NCBI GenBank assembly: GCA_012269555.1
Contig: JAAXKA010000230.1
Location: 1-38,149 of the forward strand
DNA length: 38,149 bases
Reading direction: 5' to 3'
DNA from: Alphaproteobacteria bacterium
GTDB taxonomy: Bacteria; Pseudomonadota; Alphaproteobacteria; Puniceispirillales; Puniceispirillaceae
Part shown: piece after piece, positions 1-9,005 of the stretch
How the letters are laid out: each line of letters opens with the position of its first letter
Numbering within the stretch: position 1 is the stretch's first letter
The notes under the pieces: generated by a model
The model's input: the letters and a program-made list of their open reading frames with translations, nothing else
What the model was told of the DNA's origin: nothing
The model's database searches: none
Translations under genes and position numbers: made by a program

Positions 1-2
1 AT

Positions 3-227
3 ACGTTGTTTGATGAAAATGCTGCCTGTCATATTGCCCTTGGGCAATGTTATTCAAAGTGCTTCAAGAATGGAGGTGAGTTATCGAGTGAGGAGGTCAA
101 CAAGCGTGGTGGAAACAGTAGTATGATCCACGTTGATTGGATGATAGGTTCTGAAACAATGAATATTGACGGACTTCATGAAGATGGAAATATTACACCG
201 GTCTTTAGAAATGGCGAGTGGTCATAG
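3..227 (+). CDS. M29-family aminopeptidase, C-terminal fragment
   Basis: Only the last 74 codons are inside the window, read in the frame beginning at base 3; the gene starts upstream of the left edge. The visible residues (an FDENAACHIALG stretch, then RGGNSSMIHVDWMIGS, and a C-terminal FRNGEWS) match the end of thermophilic-type M29 metallo-aminopeptidases (AmpS/PepS/aminopeptidase T). In that family the second half carries metal ligands, and the His-x-Asp of the MIHVDWM segment fits this. These enzymes are cytoplasmic and release N-terminal amino acids from peptides. The gene converges on the hydrolase gene to its right. The 95-base spacer between them (228-322) shows no strong terminator or other structure. 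Confidence 0.85.
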   Translation, partial: TLFDENAACHIALGQCYSKCFKNGGELSSEEVNKRGGNSSMIHVDWMIGSETMNIDGLHEDGNITPVFRNGEWS

Positions 228-322
228 TGTTAGGACCGTTCGAAAGCATAAAATAAATATTATTCTGAGTCAGCAAAAATTACATATGTTACCTACATAG
301 CATTACGTTACTTTTAGTGCTT

Positions 323-1453
323 TTATTTCATTACTTCCCCAACTATGTTTTCTAATTCACCAAACAAATTTCCCACCTTATATTTTGCATCAACGGAAAA
401 AATTGATAATACTTTGTTTTTTTTCAGACTTAGCACATTAAAAAATCCGCCATGACCAGTCATAGTAATCATTTTCTCACCGTTTATATCATAAACCCAA
501 AAATGGTATCCGTATCCTACATTTTCACGATGGGTTACCACTGCATTTTCTTTTCCTTCCTGAAAGAATTTTCCAATACAGCTATCTTTTCTTATTTCAT
601 CCAACACAAACTGTCCGAATTTAGACCAATCTGGGGATTTCATTACCAGTCTTGCCTGAGAAACGGTGTATCCATTTTTATCAGATATCCAATGTATCTG
701 CCCCTTTGGCGAAAATTTCTTGTAAATATTTTGGAAAAACACTTCGCTTGCTGGAAGACCAGTTATTTCTGTAATAAGTAATGACAACGCAAAAGAGTCA
801 GCTGGATGATAATTATGTTTTGTGCCTTGCTTTCTAAGCGACTTATCGAATATTTTGACGGCACTAATTAAATTTGCTTTTCCTGCATATTTACCTATCC
901 CCATTGCCATCTGGTTTGCGATGTTTTTCTTTTCACTATTTGGAGGGGAAACACCACTATTCATTTGAAGTACATTCCTAATGCTTACATTAGAATAGGG
1001 TGTTTCTTTCAATATATCCGAATAATAACCCATGGTATCATCAAGAGATTTTATTTTCCCTTCACATTTGATACTTCCTATAGCTGCCGCAAGCGCAGTT
1101 TTTGACATAGACATTCCTTGAAGTAGGCTATTCTCGTTAATGGCATAGCCTTTATGAAACCTGGTATATACAATTTCATTGTCTTCTCTGAGTAGTGCTG
1201 CAATATTAAATTTATCATCAAAAATATGGTCATACTTTTGATTATTTATATTTGATAGGTCGTATTTGAATTCTTCGCCATAAGTATGCAAATTGATTTT
1301 AAATGGGCCAACTTGTTTGGTTTCGTGAGCCGAAAAATATGGTTGTATATTTCTTCCAAACATCTTTTGTGGACCGTGGTCAGCAAAAATGGGTTGGCGA
1401 ATGCATATGATAATGGCGAAGCATAGTAAGCAAACTTTAATGAAAAAAGACAT
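323..1453 (-). CDS. Serine beta-lactamase-fold hydrolase (class C / NylB-EstB type), exported
   Basis: A 376-residue protein with an N-terminal hydrophobic signal segment (about residues 5-24) that predicts export. The serine beta-lactamase/penicillin-recognising fold is indicated by the Ser-x-x-Lys motif SMSK at 115-118, a following LDD segment, a Tyr at 215 in HNYHPADS (the NylB-type second-tyrosine region) and a GHGG triad motif at 333-336. Family members include class C beta-lactamases, esterases, D-amino-acid amidases and 6-aminohexanoate-dimer hydrolase, so the substrate cannot be read from the sequence. No clear ribosome binding site precedes the ATG. A 118-base AT-rich gap separates it from the upstream carbamoylase gene, so co-transcription is possible but not shown. 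Confidence 0.8.
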   Translation of the reverse strand: MSFFIKVCLLCFAIIICIRQPIFADHGPQKMFGRNIQPYFSAHETKQVGPFKINLHTYGEEFKYDLSNINNQKYDHIFDDKFNIAALLREDNEIVYTRFHKGYAINENSLLQGMSMSKTALAAAIGSIKCEGKIKSLDDTMGYYSDILKETPYSNVSIRNVLQMNSGVSPPNSEKKNIANQMAMGIGKYAGKANLISAVKIFDKSLRKQGTKHNYHPADSFALSLLITEITGLPASEVFFQNIYKKFSPKGQIHWISDKNGYTVSQARLVMKSPDWSKFGQFVLDEIRKDSCIGKFFQEGKENAVVTHRENVGYGYHFWVYDINGEKMITMTGHGGFFNVLSLKKNKVLSIFSVDAKYKVGNLFGELENIVGEVMK

Positions 1454-1571
1454 CTGTAAAACCGATAAATTGAAGAAAAGTTTTGGGGTTGGTAGCTATT
1501 CATAAATTTATTCTAAAACTAGCAAAGAAATTTAATACAACAACTAAAAAAATAACGAATTTAAAAAATTT

Positions 1572-2780
1572 TTATTTTAATAGAGTTAAAAAATTTGCCA
1601 AACTGTCAACAGCAGCTTGCATATCAAGTTCTTGGGCTAATTCCTCAGGCGTATGACTGATCCCTTTGTGACACCTAACAAAAAGCATAGCTATAGGACA
1701 AAGGTCAGCTATAGCAGATGCATCATGAGTTGCTCCTGAAGGGAGTTCAAAGACGGGGTGCCCCGTCTTTGAGATTGCATTTTGTAAAACCAATTTAAGG
1801 CGCTCATCACAAGGAGAAGCCTGTTGTGAGTAGGTTTTGGATGAAAAAAAATCAATTTTCCGTTCAGCGGCGATCATTTTGAGTTTTTTTATGATAGATT
1901 TTCCACCTATTTCCCGTATTTCATCCGATGCAGACCTAACTTCAAGTACCATCGAAACCTGACTAGGAATCACATTGACGACATTTGGTGTAACCGTAAA
2001 TTTTCCGATTGTTGCTATCAAATCTGTAGTGTCTTTTGCAATTTTTTCTGCGTTTAAAACAAGTTCCGCAGCGCAAGCAAGGGTATCTTGACGATTATCC
2101 ATCGGGGTAGTTCCTGCATGACCAGAAACTCCTTTTAGAATGATCTGATGTCTCTCAATTCCGGATATTGCTGTGACAATACCTAACGGTAAATTTTTTT
2201 CATATAAAACTGGACCTTGTTCAATATGGGTTTCAATATATCCAATTAACGGGGTATTTCTAATATCAAGTTTGTCGAGTTTCTTTGGATTAAGTTGGAA
2301 TTTTAACATGGCATCTCGAATCGAAATTCCATTATCATCCTTCAAATCTAGACTATCCATATCTAAGGTTGCAGCCAATGCCCGAGGGCCAATCAGAGCC
2401 GTTGGAAATCGAACACCCTCTTCATCTGCAAAAGCCATCACTTGGACAGAATACGGCAATGTGATGTTTCTGATTTTTCTCAATGCGAGTATGGGCAACA
2501 AGACACCCATAATTCCGTCAAATCTACCCCCGTTGTGCACTGAATCTTGATGTGAACCAAGCAGAAGAGTTGGGCTATTTGGCGAGCCTTCAAGCCTGCC
2601 TATCACAGTACCTGCATCATCGACATGAACTTTAAGTCCACTATCAATCATCCAGGTTTTTATTTTTTCAATTGCGCCTCGGTGTTCAGGCGTGAAAGGC
2701 AATCTGGTAACCCCATCATTAGAAGCAGAGCATGTGGCAATATCATTTAACATCTGCGAAATAGGTGATGTTTTTTCCAT
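1572..2780 (-). CDS. M20-family amidohydrolase: N-carbamoyl-L-amino-acid hydrolase / allantoate amidohydrolase type
   Basis: A 402-residue cytoplasmic enzyme, the usual length for the HyuC/AllC (hydantoinase/carbamoylase) branch of peptidase family M20. Candidate dinuclear metal ligands are all present: His77 in GSHQDS, Asp88 in GGRFDG, Glu120-Glu121 in FADEEGVRFP, His185 in IETHIEQGP and His376 in GISHTPEE. The dimerisation-domain signature SGHAGTTPMDNRQD follows at about 219-232. The family cleaves N-carbamoyl amino acids, allantoate or ureidoglycine-like compounds to release ammonia and CO2. The exact substrate is open: no allantoinase, hydantoinase or other purine-catabolism gene is nearby. 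It lies 20 bases downstream of the DUF1028 gene and is probably co-transcribed with it, opposite a peptide-type ABC operon. Confidence 0.85.
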   Translation of the reverse strand: MEKTSPISQMLNDIATCSASNDGVTRLPFTPEHRGAIEKIKTWMIDSGLKVHVDDAGTVIGRLEGSPNSPTLLLGSHQDSVHNGGRFDGIMGVLLPILALRKIRNITLPYSVQVMAFADEEGVRFPTALIGPRALAATLDMDSLDLKDDNGISIRDAMLKFQLNPKKLDKLDIRNTPLIGYIETHIEQGPVLYEKNLPLGIVTAISGIERHQIILKGVSGHAGTTPMDNRQDTLACAAELVLNAEKIAKDTTDLIATIGKFTVTPNVVNVIPSQVSMVLEVRSASDEIREIGGKSIIKKLKMIAAERKIDFFSSKTYSQQASPCDERLKLVLQNAISKTGHPVFELPSGATHDASAIADLCPIAMLFVRCHKGISHTPEELAQELDMQAAVDSLANFLTLLK

Positions 2781-2800
2781 TTTTTTATTAACTTTATTTC

Positions 2801-3463
2801 TTACTTAGGAATCTTTTCTTCTTTCTGATAGGAAGGAAGCGTTTTAAACCAGGCGTCATAGGCTGGTTCTTGGATTTTTTTTAGAATGTTCTCTAATTGG
2901 TCTATTGGTGTTTCATGGTAATCTACGCGAAGTGTGATAGGAGGTTGTTGGGGCTTGAACACAAGAAGCGCTGCAGACATTAATCCTCTACTGTCACCGC
3001 CAGCTTCGGCGCCAGCTCTGAGACTTGCAATGAGTTTTTCTTCGACAGAATCATGAGGTTTTTTAAAGGTATCATACATTTTTTTTAGTACATTTCTGTT
3101 GCTAAGAATATTTCCAGCTAGCACTAACCCGTCTTCAACAATCTCATCTATGATTACACCATTTTTCCCTCCGCTATAAACATTAGTTTTACCGTCAATA
3201 TCGATAGCAGCTATTTGACGGTATTCGCGTCGGGGGTCGTTATTTGTCGTTCCTTTAATAGCGTTAGACGCAGATACCCCATTTTCCATTTGCTTAAGAG
3301 TTTCATCACCCCAAACAATATTAGGCTCTGCTCCTTGTGATGCAGTAAGACCTCCAAAGGGGTGTCCTCTTAATACCCATCCTCCTACGCAAAGGTTGCC
3401 TGTTGCTGAGGCGCCTGCAAGTATCCCGGTAGTTTTGTCCAGACTAAGAAGCGAAAATGTCAT
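2801..3463 (-). CDS. DUF1028 family protein (Ntn-hydrolase-like fold)
   Basis: A 220-residue protein matching DUF1028. It has the N-terminal TFSLLSLDKTTG segment, a GGWVLRGHPFGG-TASQGAEPN stretch near residues 27-48, a DPRREYRQIAAID motif, a YSGGKNG motif and a LVLAGNILSN motif. DUF1028 proteins have an Ntn-hydrolase-like fold, often start right after the initiator Met with Thr/Ser, and are often found beside amidohydrolase and peptide-transport genes; their reaction is not established. Here it is the first gene of the minus-strand pair with the M20 amidohydrolase. It shares a divergent promoter region containing two tandem palindromes with the dipeptide-type binding protein. The context suggests processing of an amide-, peptide- or ureido-bonded nitrogen source. 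Confidence 0.85.
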   Translation of the reverse strand: MTFSLLSLDKTTGILAGASATGNLCVGGWVLRGHPFGGLTASQGAEPNIVWGDETLKQMENGVSASNAIKGTTNNDPRREYRQIAAIDIDGKTNVYSGGKNGVIIDEIVEDGLVLAGNILSNRNVLKKMYDTFKKPHDSVEEKLIASLRAGAEAGGDSRGLMSAALLVFKPQQPPITLRVDYHETPIDQLENILKKIQEPAYDAWFKTLPSYQKEEKIPK

Positions 3464-3526
3464 GATAGCTCTTATATAAAGAATTTATTAATTTGCCCAT
3501 AAAACCATTTTTTTCTTGATTTGTCT

Positions 3527-3558
3527 ATTTATCATGATCAATATTTATCATGATAAAT
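3527..3558. promoter_or_regulatory. Two abutting 16-bp palindromes in a divergent promoter
   Basis: The 131-base spacer between the DUF1028 gene and the ABC binding-protein gene contains the perfect palindrome ATTTATCATGATAAAT at 3543-3558. Immediately before it, at 3527-3542, is a near-identical copy with one mismatch (ATTTATCATGATCAAT). The centres are 16 bases apart. This is typical of paired operator half-sites for a dimeric repressor. The GntR/FadR-type regulator encoded at the end of the same transporter operon is the obvious candidate ligand, but that pairing is inference. Confidence 0.6.
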
Positions 3559-3594
3559 TAATTTTTTCAATATAACTTATGGAAGGTAACTAAC

Positions 3595-5172
3595 ATGAAA
3601 ATATTTAAAACGGTTTATCGCACCGTTGTTGCGGTATTCATGCTAGTGGTATCGAGTTGTCTATTTATGGTTCCTGCTATAGCTAGCACTCCAAGCAATG
3701 TTCTGGTTGTAGGACAAATTGCAGAGCCAAAATCGCTGGATCCAGCAACAGTCACAGCAGTAAACGATTTTCGTATTTTAATGAACGTTTATGATGGTCT
3801 TGTGCGTTATAAAGATGGAGCATTGGAAGTAGAGCCGGCACTTGCAGAAAGTTGGGATATTAGTGCTGATGGGAAAACATATACTTTCAAATTACGTTCG
3901 GGTGTAAAGTTCCATGATGGAACTTCCGTGACTGCTGAAGCAGTGAAATTTAATTTTGATCGAATGCTTGATGACTCTCATCCTTTTCACGATACCGGCC
4001 CTTTTCCTCTCAGTTTCTTTTTTTCAGCAATAGAAAAAGTTGAGGCTGTAAATGCTGGTACAGTTAGATTTTCACTAAATGCACCCTATGCGCCGTTTTT
4101 ATCTAATTTAGCTTATCCAACCGGATTAATTGCCTCACCAGATGCTATCAAAAAGCATGGAAAAGATTTTGGGCGCAATCCAGTTGGCACCGGTGCGTTT
4201 AAGTTTGATTCTTGGAAATCAAACGAAGCTGTAGTCGTATCACGGTATGATGGACATTGGGACGGTAAAGCTGGAACAGAGGCTGTAATATTTCGGCCAA
4301 TAACTGATGGCAACACCAGGGTAGCTGAGATGCTCTCAGGTGGAATTGATATGATGGTTGAGGTTCCTCCTACATCATTGGGTCAGTTCTCAGGTGCTGA
4401 CTTCTCCGTTGTAGAGCAAGCAGGCCCTCATGTTTGGTTTCTAATATTAAATGCTAAAGAAGGACCTTTTGCAAATAAGCTGGTTCGACAAGCAGCTAAC
4501 TATGCAATTAATAAAAAAGCGATAGTTGATGACGTGCTTGAAGGTACAGCTGCTATTGCAGCAGGCCCAACCCCCCCAGCGTTTGCTTGGGCTTATAATG
4601 ACTCTTTAGAGCCATATCCTTATGATCCAGACAAAGCAAAATCTCTTCTAAAAGAAGCCGGCATTACAAATGCAAAACTTACTTTCTATGTCACGCAAGG
4701 TGGTTCAGGAATGTTAGACCCCGTTGCTATGGGCACCGCTATACAGGCAGACCTCGCAGCTGTCGGTTTTGATGTTGAGATTAAAACTTTTGAATGGAAT
4801 GCTTTTCTTGGTGAAGTAAACCCTGGACTTGAAGGTAAAGCAGATATGGCAGAAATGGCTTGGATGACAAATGACCCAGATACTCTCCCTTATCTGGCGC
4901 TTCGTACATCAGCTTGGCCAGACCAAGGAGGTTTTAATTCTGGCTATTATTCTAACCCAAAAGTTGATGAGTTGCTTGAGGCAGCTAGATCATCTACCGA
5001 CCAGAATGAACGTGCAAGTCTTTACAAAGAAATGCAGGAGATTGTTCAAGAAGATGCACCTTGGGTGTTTGTTGCAAACTGGAAACAGAATGCAGTTAAG
5101 AGTAGTAAAGTAGAAAATTTCTCCCTACAACCATCTTTTCTTCTTCTTTTAAAAGATGTAAAGAAAAATTAA
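3595..5172 (+). CDS. ABC transporter periplasmic binding protein, dipeptide/oligopeptide type (SBP family 5)
   Basis: A 525-residue protein of the DppA/OppA family. It has a Sec signal peptide (hydrophobic about 12-30, probable cleavage after the AIA of VPAIAS). Family-5 hallmarks include AEPKSLDPA near the mature N terminus, LAESWDISADGKTYTFKLR, GVKFHDGTSVTAEAVKFNFDR, and NPVGTGAFKF. It would deliver a peptide-like or ureido-type ligand to the membrane components encoded downstream. The ATG is preceded by GGAAGG at 3581-3586, eight bases away, which supports this start. A perfect 12-bp hairpin follows the stop codon before the permease gene. The ligand cannot be deduced; the linked carbamoylase and DUF1028 protein make an N-modified amino acid or short peptide plausible. 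Confidence 0.9.
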   Translation: MKIFKTVYRTVVAVFMLVVSSCLFMVPAIASTPSNVLVVGQIAEPKSLDPATVTAVNDFRILMNVYDGLVRYKDGALEVEPALAESWDISADGKTYTFKLRSGVKFHDGTSVTAEAVKFNFDRMLDDSHPFHDTGPFPLSFFFSAIEKVEAVNAGTVRFSLNAPYAPFLSNLAYPTGLIASPDAIKKHGKDFGRNPVGTGAFKFDSWKSNEAVVVSRYDGHWDGKAGTEAVIFRPITDGNTRVAEMLSGGIDMMVEVPPTSLGQFSGADFSVVEQAGPHVWFLILNAKEGPFANKLVRQAANYAINKKAIVDDVLEGTAAIAAGPTPPAFAWAYNDSLEPYPYDPDKAKSLLKEAGITNAKLTFYVTQGGSGMLDPVAMGTAIQADLAAVGFDVEIKTFEWNAFLGEVNPGLEGKADMAEMAWMTNDPDTLPYLALRTSAWPDQGGFNSGYYSNPKVDELLEAARSSTDQNERASLYKEMQEIVQEDAPWVFVANWKQNAVKSSKVENFSLQPSFLLLLKDVKKN

Positions 5173-5181
5173 ATATTAAAC

Positions 5182-5211
5182 TGTGTTGGCCATGATTAAA
5201 TGGCCAACACA
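5182..5211 (+). promoter_or_regulatory. Intercistronic hairpin between binding protein and permease
   Basis: A perfect 12-bp inverted repeat (TGTGTTGGCCAT at 5182-5193, ATGGCCAACACA at 5200-5211) with a six-base loop lies ten bases after the binding-protein stop. No run of T follows, so it is not a canonical intrinsic terminator. A 3'-end-stabilising or attenuating stem that favours binding-protein mRNA is the likely role. Confidence 0.65.
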
Positions 5212-5234
5212 ACTTTCAGAAGCTGGCCCAAAAA

Positions 5235-6182
5235 ATGCCTCGCTACATTTTTTTTAGAATTCTCTCTATTATTCCAGTTTTGCTTGGTTTAACGCTGATC
5301 GTTTTTATTATTATGTCACTTATCCCAGGTGACCCAGCTACTGCAATATTAGGCTCCTATGCAACTCCTGAGAATGTAGCTCGACTTAATCAGCAGCTTG
5401 GCCTGGATAAACCTTTATTTCAAAGGTATTTCATATGGCTCTCTAATTTAATTCAAGGCGATTTTGGTCGTTCTATGTCCCTAAACCGCCCAGTTATAGA
5501 TGAAATTTTAGAGAGGTTTAGTGCAACACTAATTTTGTCGGGAACAGCATTTGTTTTGTGCTCTTTTATTGGTATTTTGGCTGGGGTAATTTCAGCCACA
5601 CGTCAATATGGGTTAGCAGATAAATTAATTACCTTGACCGTTTTGATAGGGATTTCAATTCCATCTTTTTTTCTGGGAATGATGATGATTCTATATTTCG
5701 CAGTAAGACTTAGATGGTTTCCTGCTTCAGGAATGTATGCTCTCTATGGTGGGGGTGATTTTATTGATTTGCTCAATCATTTAATTATGCCCGCAGTTGC
5801 CTTGGCAATAGTAGCAGCTGGTGTTATAGCCCGTCTTTCTAGGGCTGCTATGCTCGAGGTGTTACGACTAGATTTCATTCGCACAGCGCGGGCAAAAGGA
5901 GTTCCAGAAAAGCGTGTTATAATTAGACATGCACTTCGTTATTCAATGGTATCTATTCTCCCTATTCTTGGGCTTCAAGCAGGTTTTGTTTTATCTGGAG
6001 CCGTATACATAGAGATTGTTTTCCAATGGCCAGGGGTAGGTCGAATGATGGTAGATGCTATTCTTGCGCGAGATATTATGTTGGTTCAAGGAGGCGTTTT
6101 ATTTGTTGCTGCATGTTATGTGATTTTTAACATTATCGTGGATGTTGTTCAGTTGTGGCTTGATCCAAGGATAAGAAGTTAA
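5235..6182 (+). CDS. ABC transporter permease, DppB type
   Basis: A 315-residue integral inner-membrane protein with the DppB/OppB layout. The first transmembrane helix is at about 9-30, followed by a periplasmic loop (LGSYATPENVARLNQQLGLDKP, a typical family segment), then five more helices. The cytoplasmic EAA loop reads LDFIRTARAKGVPEKRVIIRHALRYS near residues 212-237, which is the contact site for the ATPase subunits. The stop codon overlaps the next start by one base (TAATG), so the two genes are translationally coupled. With the fused permease-ATPase it forms the transmembrane channel of the dipeptide-type transporter. Confidence 0.9.
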   Translation: MPRYIFFRILSIIPVLLGLTLIVFIIMSLIPGDPATAILGSYATPENVARLNQQLGLDKPLFQRYFIWLSNLIQGDFGRSMSLNRPVIDEILERFSATLILSGTAFVLCSFIGILAGVISATRQYGLADKLITLTVLIGISIPSFFLGMMMILYFAVRLRWFPASGMYALYGGGDFIDLLNHLIMPAVALAIVAAGVIARLSRAAMLEVLRLDFIRTARAKGVPEKRVIIRHALRYSMVSILPILGLQAGFVLSGAVYIEIVFQWPGVGRMMVDAILARDIMLVQGGVLFVAACYVIFNIIVDVVQLWLDPRIRS

Positions 6183-8056
6183 TGAGGGTACTATACAAAA
6201 AAATAATTAGAAATAGATTGGCTGGGTTCGGAGCGGCTTTAATATCAATCATCTGCTTTTTATCTTTAATAACGCCTTTTTTAGGGCTTCCAGACCCAAA
6301 TGTGATTGATACATCAAAAAGGTTCACGATGCCATTGGTTGATGGTTACATTTTTGGTGCTGACCACCTTGGTAGAGATATTTTGTCAAGATTACTCTGG
6401 GGAACGCGTCTGAGCATTTTCGTTGGACTAGTTGCTGCATTGATTGCTGCCAGCATTGGTTCTGTTATAGGTATTCTCGCCGGTTTATATGGCGGAAAAG
6501 CGGATACACTTCTGATGCGTTCAATTGATGTGTTAATGGCATTTCCGTATATTTTACTCGCACTTGCAATAGTAGCTGTCTTGGGTCCAGGGTTGATGAA
6601 TGCCTTAATAGCAGTGGCAATCGTTAACATACCGTTCTTTGCAAGAAACGTGAGGGGAGTAACGCTAAGTCTAGTGCAATCAGATTTTATAGCGGCAGCT
6701 CGACTATCTGGTAGAAACACATTTTCGATTTTATTGTTTGAGCTACTACCAAACTTAGTTTCCGTAATCATTGTTGCTTTTTCTACTACAATCGGCTGGA
6801 TGATTCTAGAAACAGCAGGTTTATCTTTTCTTGGTCTTGGTTCTCAACCTCCTCAATCCGACCTCGGGTCTATGCTTGGAGAAGCAAGGGCAGCATTAAT
6901 CACACATCCTCACACTTCATTTATTCCAGGACTAATGATTTTCGCAATTGTGATGGGAATAAATTTACTTGGTGACGGTATCAGGGATGCTTTAGACCCA
7001 AGACTTGCTAAAGGTATGCTCCGCCGTTCTCAACCAATTACATATATAGACAGACAAAAAAATATATCGCTACCAAATACAATAAATTTACTCAGTGTAA
7101 ATGATTTACAAACCGAGTTTCAAATTGACGATAAAAAAATAAAAGCCATTCGTAATGTCAGTTTCTCGATTGAAAAAGGTCAATGCTTGGCTATAGTGGG
7201 TGAAAGTGGTTCAGGTAAATCAGTAACTGCTTTATCTCTTACAGGATTAGTCGCTTCACCTCCTGCTGTTATAAGTGGGGGTGTGGTTAATTTCCAGAAT
7301 ATAGACATTCTCTCATTAAATTATGAAGAGATTAGAGAAATTAGGGGAAAAAAAATTAGTTACATTTTTCAGGATCCTAACTCAAGTCTGCATCCATTAC
7401 ATTCTATTGGTGACCAGTTAATTGAAGTGATGTTGGTGCATGAAAGTAAGTTTAAAAGGCATATTTTAGAAGAAAGAGCGGTTCAATTACTTAAGGATGT
7501 AATGATTGCGAATCCTGAGCGGGTTATGAATTCTTATCCACATGAATTATCAGGTGGGATGCGTCAGCGTATTGGAATAGCTATAGCACTAGCCAATGAC
7601 CCTGAGCTAATCATTGCTGACGAACCAACAACAGCTCTAGATGTAACAGTTCAAGCGCAGATCCTTGATATTTTAAATCGATTGCGAATACAGAGGGGCT
7701 TATCATTATTATTTATCTCACATGATATGAATGTCATTGCGAGTATAAGTGATAAAATTGCCATAATGTATGCCGGCCAAATTATTGAAACAGGTCCTAC
7801 TCAAGAGGTTCTAGATCAACCTTTTCATCCATATACAAAGGCTCTTTTGGCTTGTTCTCCTCAAATAGGCTCTAGCGTTGGTCTGCCAAAACCAATTAAA
7901 GGAATGCCGCCTTTGCTGGAAGAGTTATCAGAGGGATGCTCTTTTGCTCCAAGGTGTTCATATTTTACCAAGGATTGCAATAAAGAACCAATTGTTCTCA
8001 GTACGATTGAAAATCGGTCATTTAGATGTATTAAAAAGGGTTCTCTAGATGCCTAA
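6182..8056 (+). CDS. Fused ABC permease (DppC type) and ATPase (DppD type)
   Basis: A single 624-residue reading frame holds two normally separate subunits. Residues 1 to about 285 form a DppC-type permease, with the N-terminal helix, the FGADHLGRDILSRLLWGTR segment and the EAA loop SDFIAAARLSGRNTFSILLFE at about 167-187. After a linker (about 286-305) comes a DppD-type ATPase with Walker A GESGSGKS at 340-347, Q-loop FQDPN at about 396-400, signature LSGGMRQR at about 456-463, Walker B LIIADEP and H-loop ISHDMNV. Its oligopeptide C-terminal domain has the Cys-containing CSFAPRCSYFTKDC motif. The ATP site looks intact. It overlaps the next gene by eight bases. Permease-ATPase fusions of this type are known in some alphaproteobacteria. 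Confidence 0.9.
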   Translation: MRVLYKKIIRNRLAGFGAALISIICFLSLITPFLGLPDPNVIDTSKRFTMPLVDGYIFGADHLGRDILSRLLWGTRLSIFVGLVAALIAASIGSVIGILAGLYGGKADTLLMRSIDVLMAFPYILLALAIVAVLGPGLMNALIAVAIVNIPFFARNVRGVTLSLVQSDFIAAARLSGRNTFSILLFELLPNLVSVIIVAFSTTIGWMILETAGLSFLGLGSQPPQSDLGSMLGEARAALITHPHTSFIPGLMIFAIVMGINLLGDGIRDALDPRLAKGMLRRSQPITYIDRQKNISLPNTINLLSVNDLQTEFQIDDKKIKAIRNVSFSIEKGQCLAIVGESGSGKSVTALSLTGLVASPPAVISGGVVNFQNIDILSLNYEEIREIRGKKISYIFQDPNSSLHPLHSIGDQLIEVMLVHESKFKRHILEERAVQLLKDVMIANPERVMNSYPHELSGGMRQRIGIAIALANDPELIIADEPTTALDVTVQAQILDILNRLRIQRGLSLLFISHDMNVIASISDKIAIMYAGQIIETGPTQEVLDQPFHPYTKALLACSPQIGSSVGLPKPIKGMPPLLEELSEGCSFAPRCSYFTKDCNKEPIVLSTIENRSFRCIKKGSLDA

Positions 8057-9005
8057 ACCAATCATTCAAATAAAAAATTTATGCAAAAATTTTAGTATAA
8101 AACAAGCTAGTCTTCTTGCGCCAAAACAAGTTTTAAAAGCTGTAAAAAATGTATCGCTTGATGTTAAAAAAGGTGAAATTTTCGGAATCATAGGGGAATC
8201 CGGCTGCGGAAAATCAACTCTTGCTAGAACGATAGTTGGTATTTATAAGGCAGATTCTGGAACAGTAAAACTTGACGAAAATTCAATTGAAAACATCCCA
8301 TCTAAAGAGCTAAACAGAACAATTCAATATGTTTTTCAAGATCCTCTAGGAAGTTTAAACCCCCGTAAAACGATTCGTCAAAACCTACAAACGCCACTGC
8401 ATTTATTGTTAGGACTCAATTCTCATCAGATTAACCAGAAGTTAACTGAAATGATGGAAGCAGTTGGTCTTCCCTTAAGAACACTGTATCAATATCCTCA
8501 CGAAATTTCTGGCGGTCAAGCACAGAGAATAGGTATAGCAAGAGCTTTACTTGCCGGCTCTCAAATTCTTGTTCTAGATGAGCCAGTGTCGGCTCTCGAT
8601 GTTTCAGTCCAGGCTCAAATACTTGAATTACTGATAAATCTGAAAGATAAATTTAGCCTCACATATATTTTTATTTCTCATGATCTTGCTGTTATTGAAG
8701 CGTTTTGTAATCGTGTGGCAGTAATGTATTACGGTGAGATTGCTGAGGTGTTGCCTGCAACCAAGCTTTATAGTCAATCGCTTCACCCTTATACTAATTT
8801 GCTTGCGCGTACAGCGCCGCGTCTTGATAATGAAATTCATACGGAATTTCAGATAGAATTGCCTGACCCTTTAAAACCTCCGCTGGGATGTGCTTTTGCT
8901 CCTAGGTGCTCCAATGTTGGGGAAGCCTGCAAAGAATCTTCGCCTGAATTAAAATTACTGAAAGAAAACTCCTATGTCGCATGTCATTACCCGACCAAAC
9001 AATAA
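8049..9005 (+). CDS. ABC transporter ATPase, DppF type
   Basis: A 318-residue nucleotide-binding subunit. It has Walker A GESGCGKST near residues 51-59, Q-loop FQDPLGSLNPR, signature ISGGQAQRIGIARAL, Walker B ILVLDEPVSALDVSVQAQ and H-loop ISHDLAVIEAF. It ends in the oligopeptide-family C-terminal motif (CAFAPRCSN, later cysteines in ACKESS and VACHYP). It would pair with the ATPase half of the fused protein to power dipeptide-type uptake. The start lies eight bases inside the preceding gene, and its own 3' end overlaps the regulator gene by 32 bases, so the whole set is one operon. Confidence 0.9.
   Translation: MPKPIIQIKNLCKNFSIKQASLLAPKQVLKAVKNVSLDVKKGEIFGIIGESGCGKSTLARTIVGIYKADSGTVKLDENSIENIPSKELNRTIQYVFQDPLGSLNPRKTIRQNLQTPLHLLLGLNSHQINQKLTEMMEAVGLPLRTLYQYPHEISGGQAQRIGIARALLAGSQILVLDEPVSALDVSVQAQILELLINLKDKFSLTYIFISHDLAVIEAFCNRVAVMYYGEIAEVLPATKLYSQSLHPYTNLLARTAPRLDNEIHTEFQIELPDPLKPPLGCAFAPRCSNVGEACKESSPELKLLKENSYVACHYPTKQ

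Noticed and set aside
5182-5211. Intrinsic terminator after the dipeptide-type binding protein
   Set aside because: The stem is perfect but no T-run follows, so it is listed as an intercistronic hairpin rather than a terminator.
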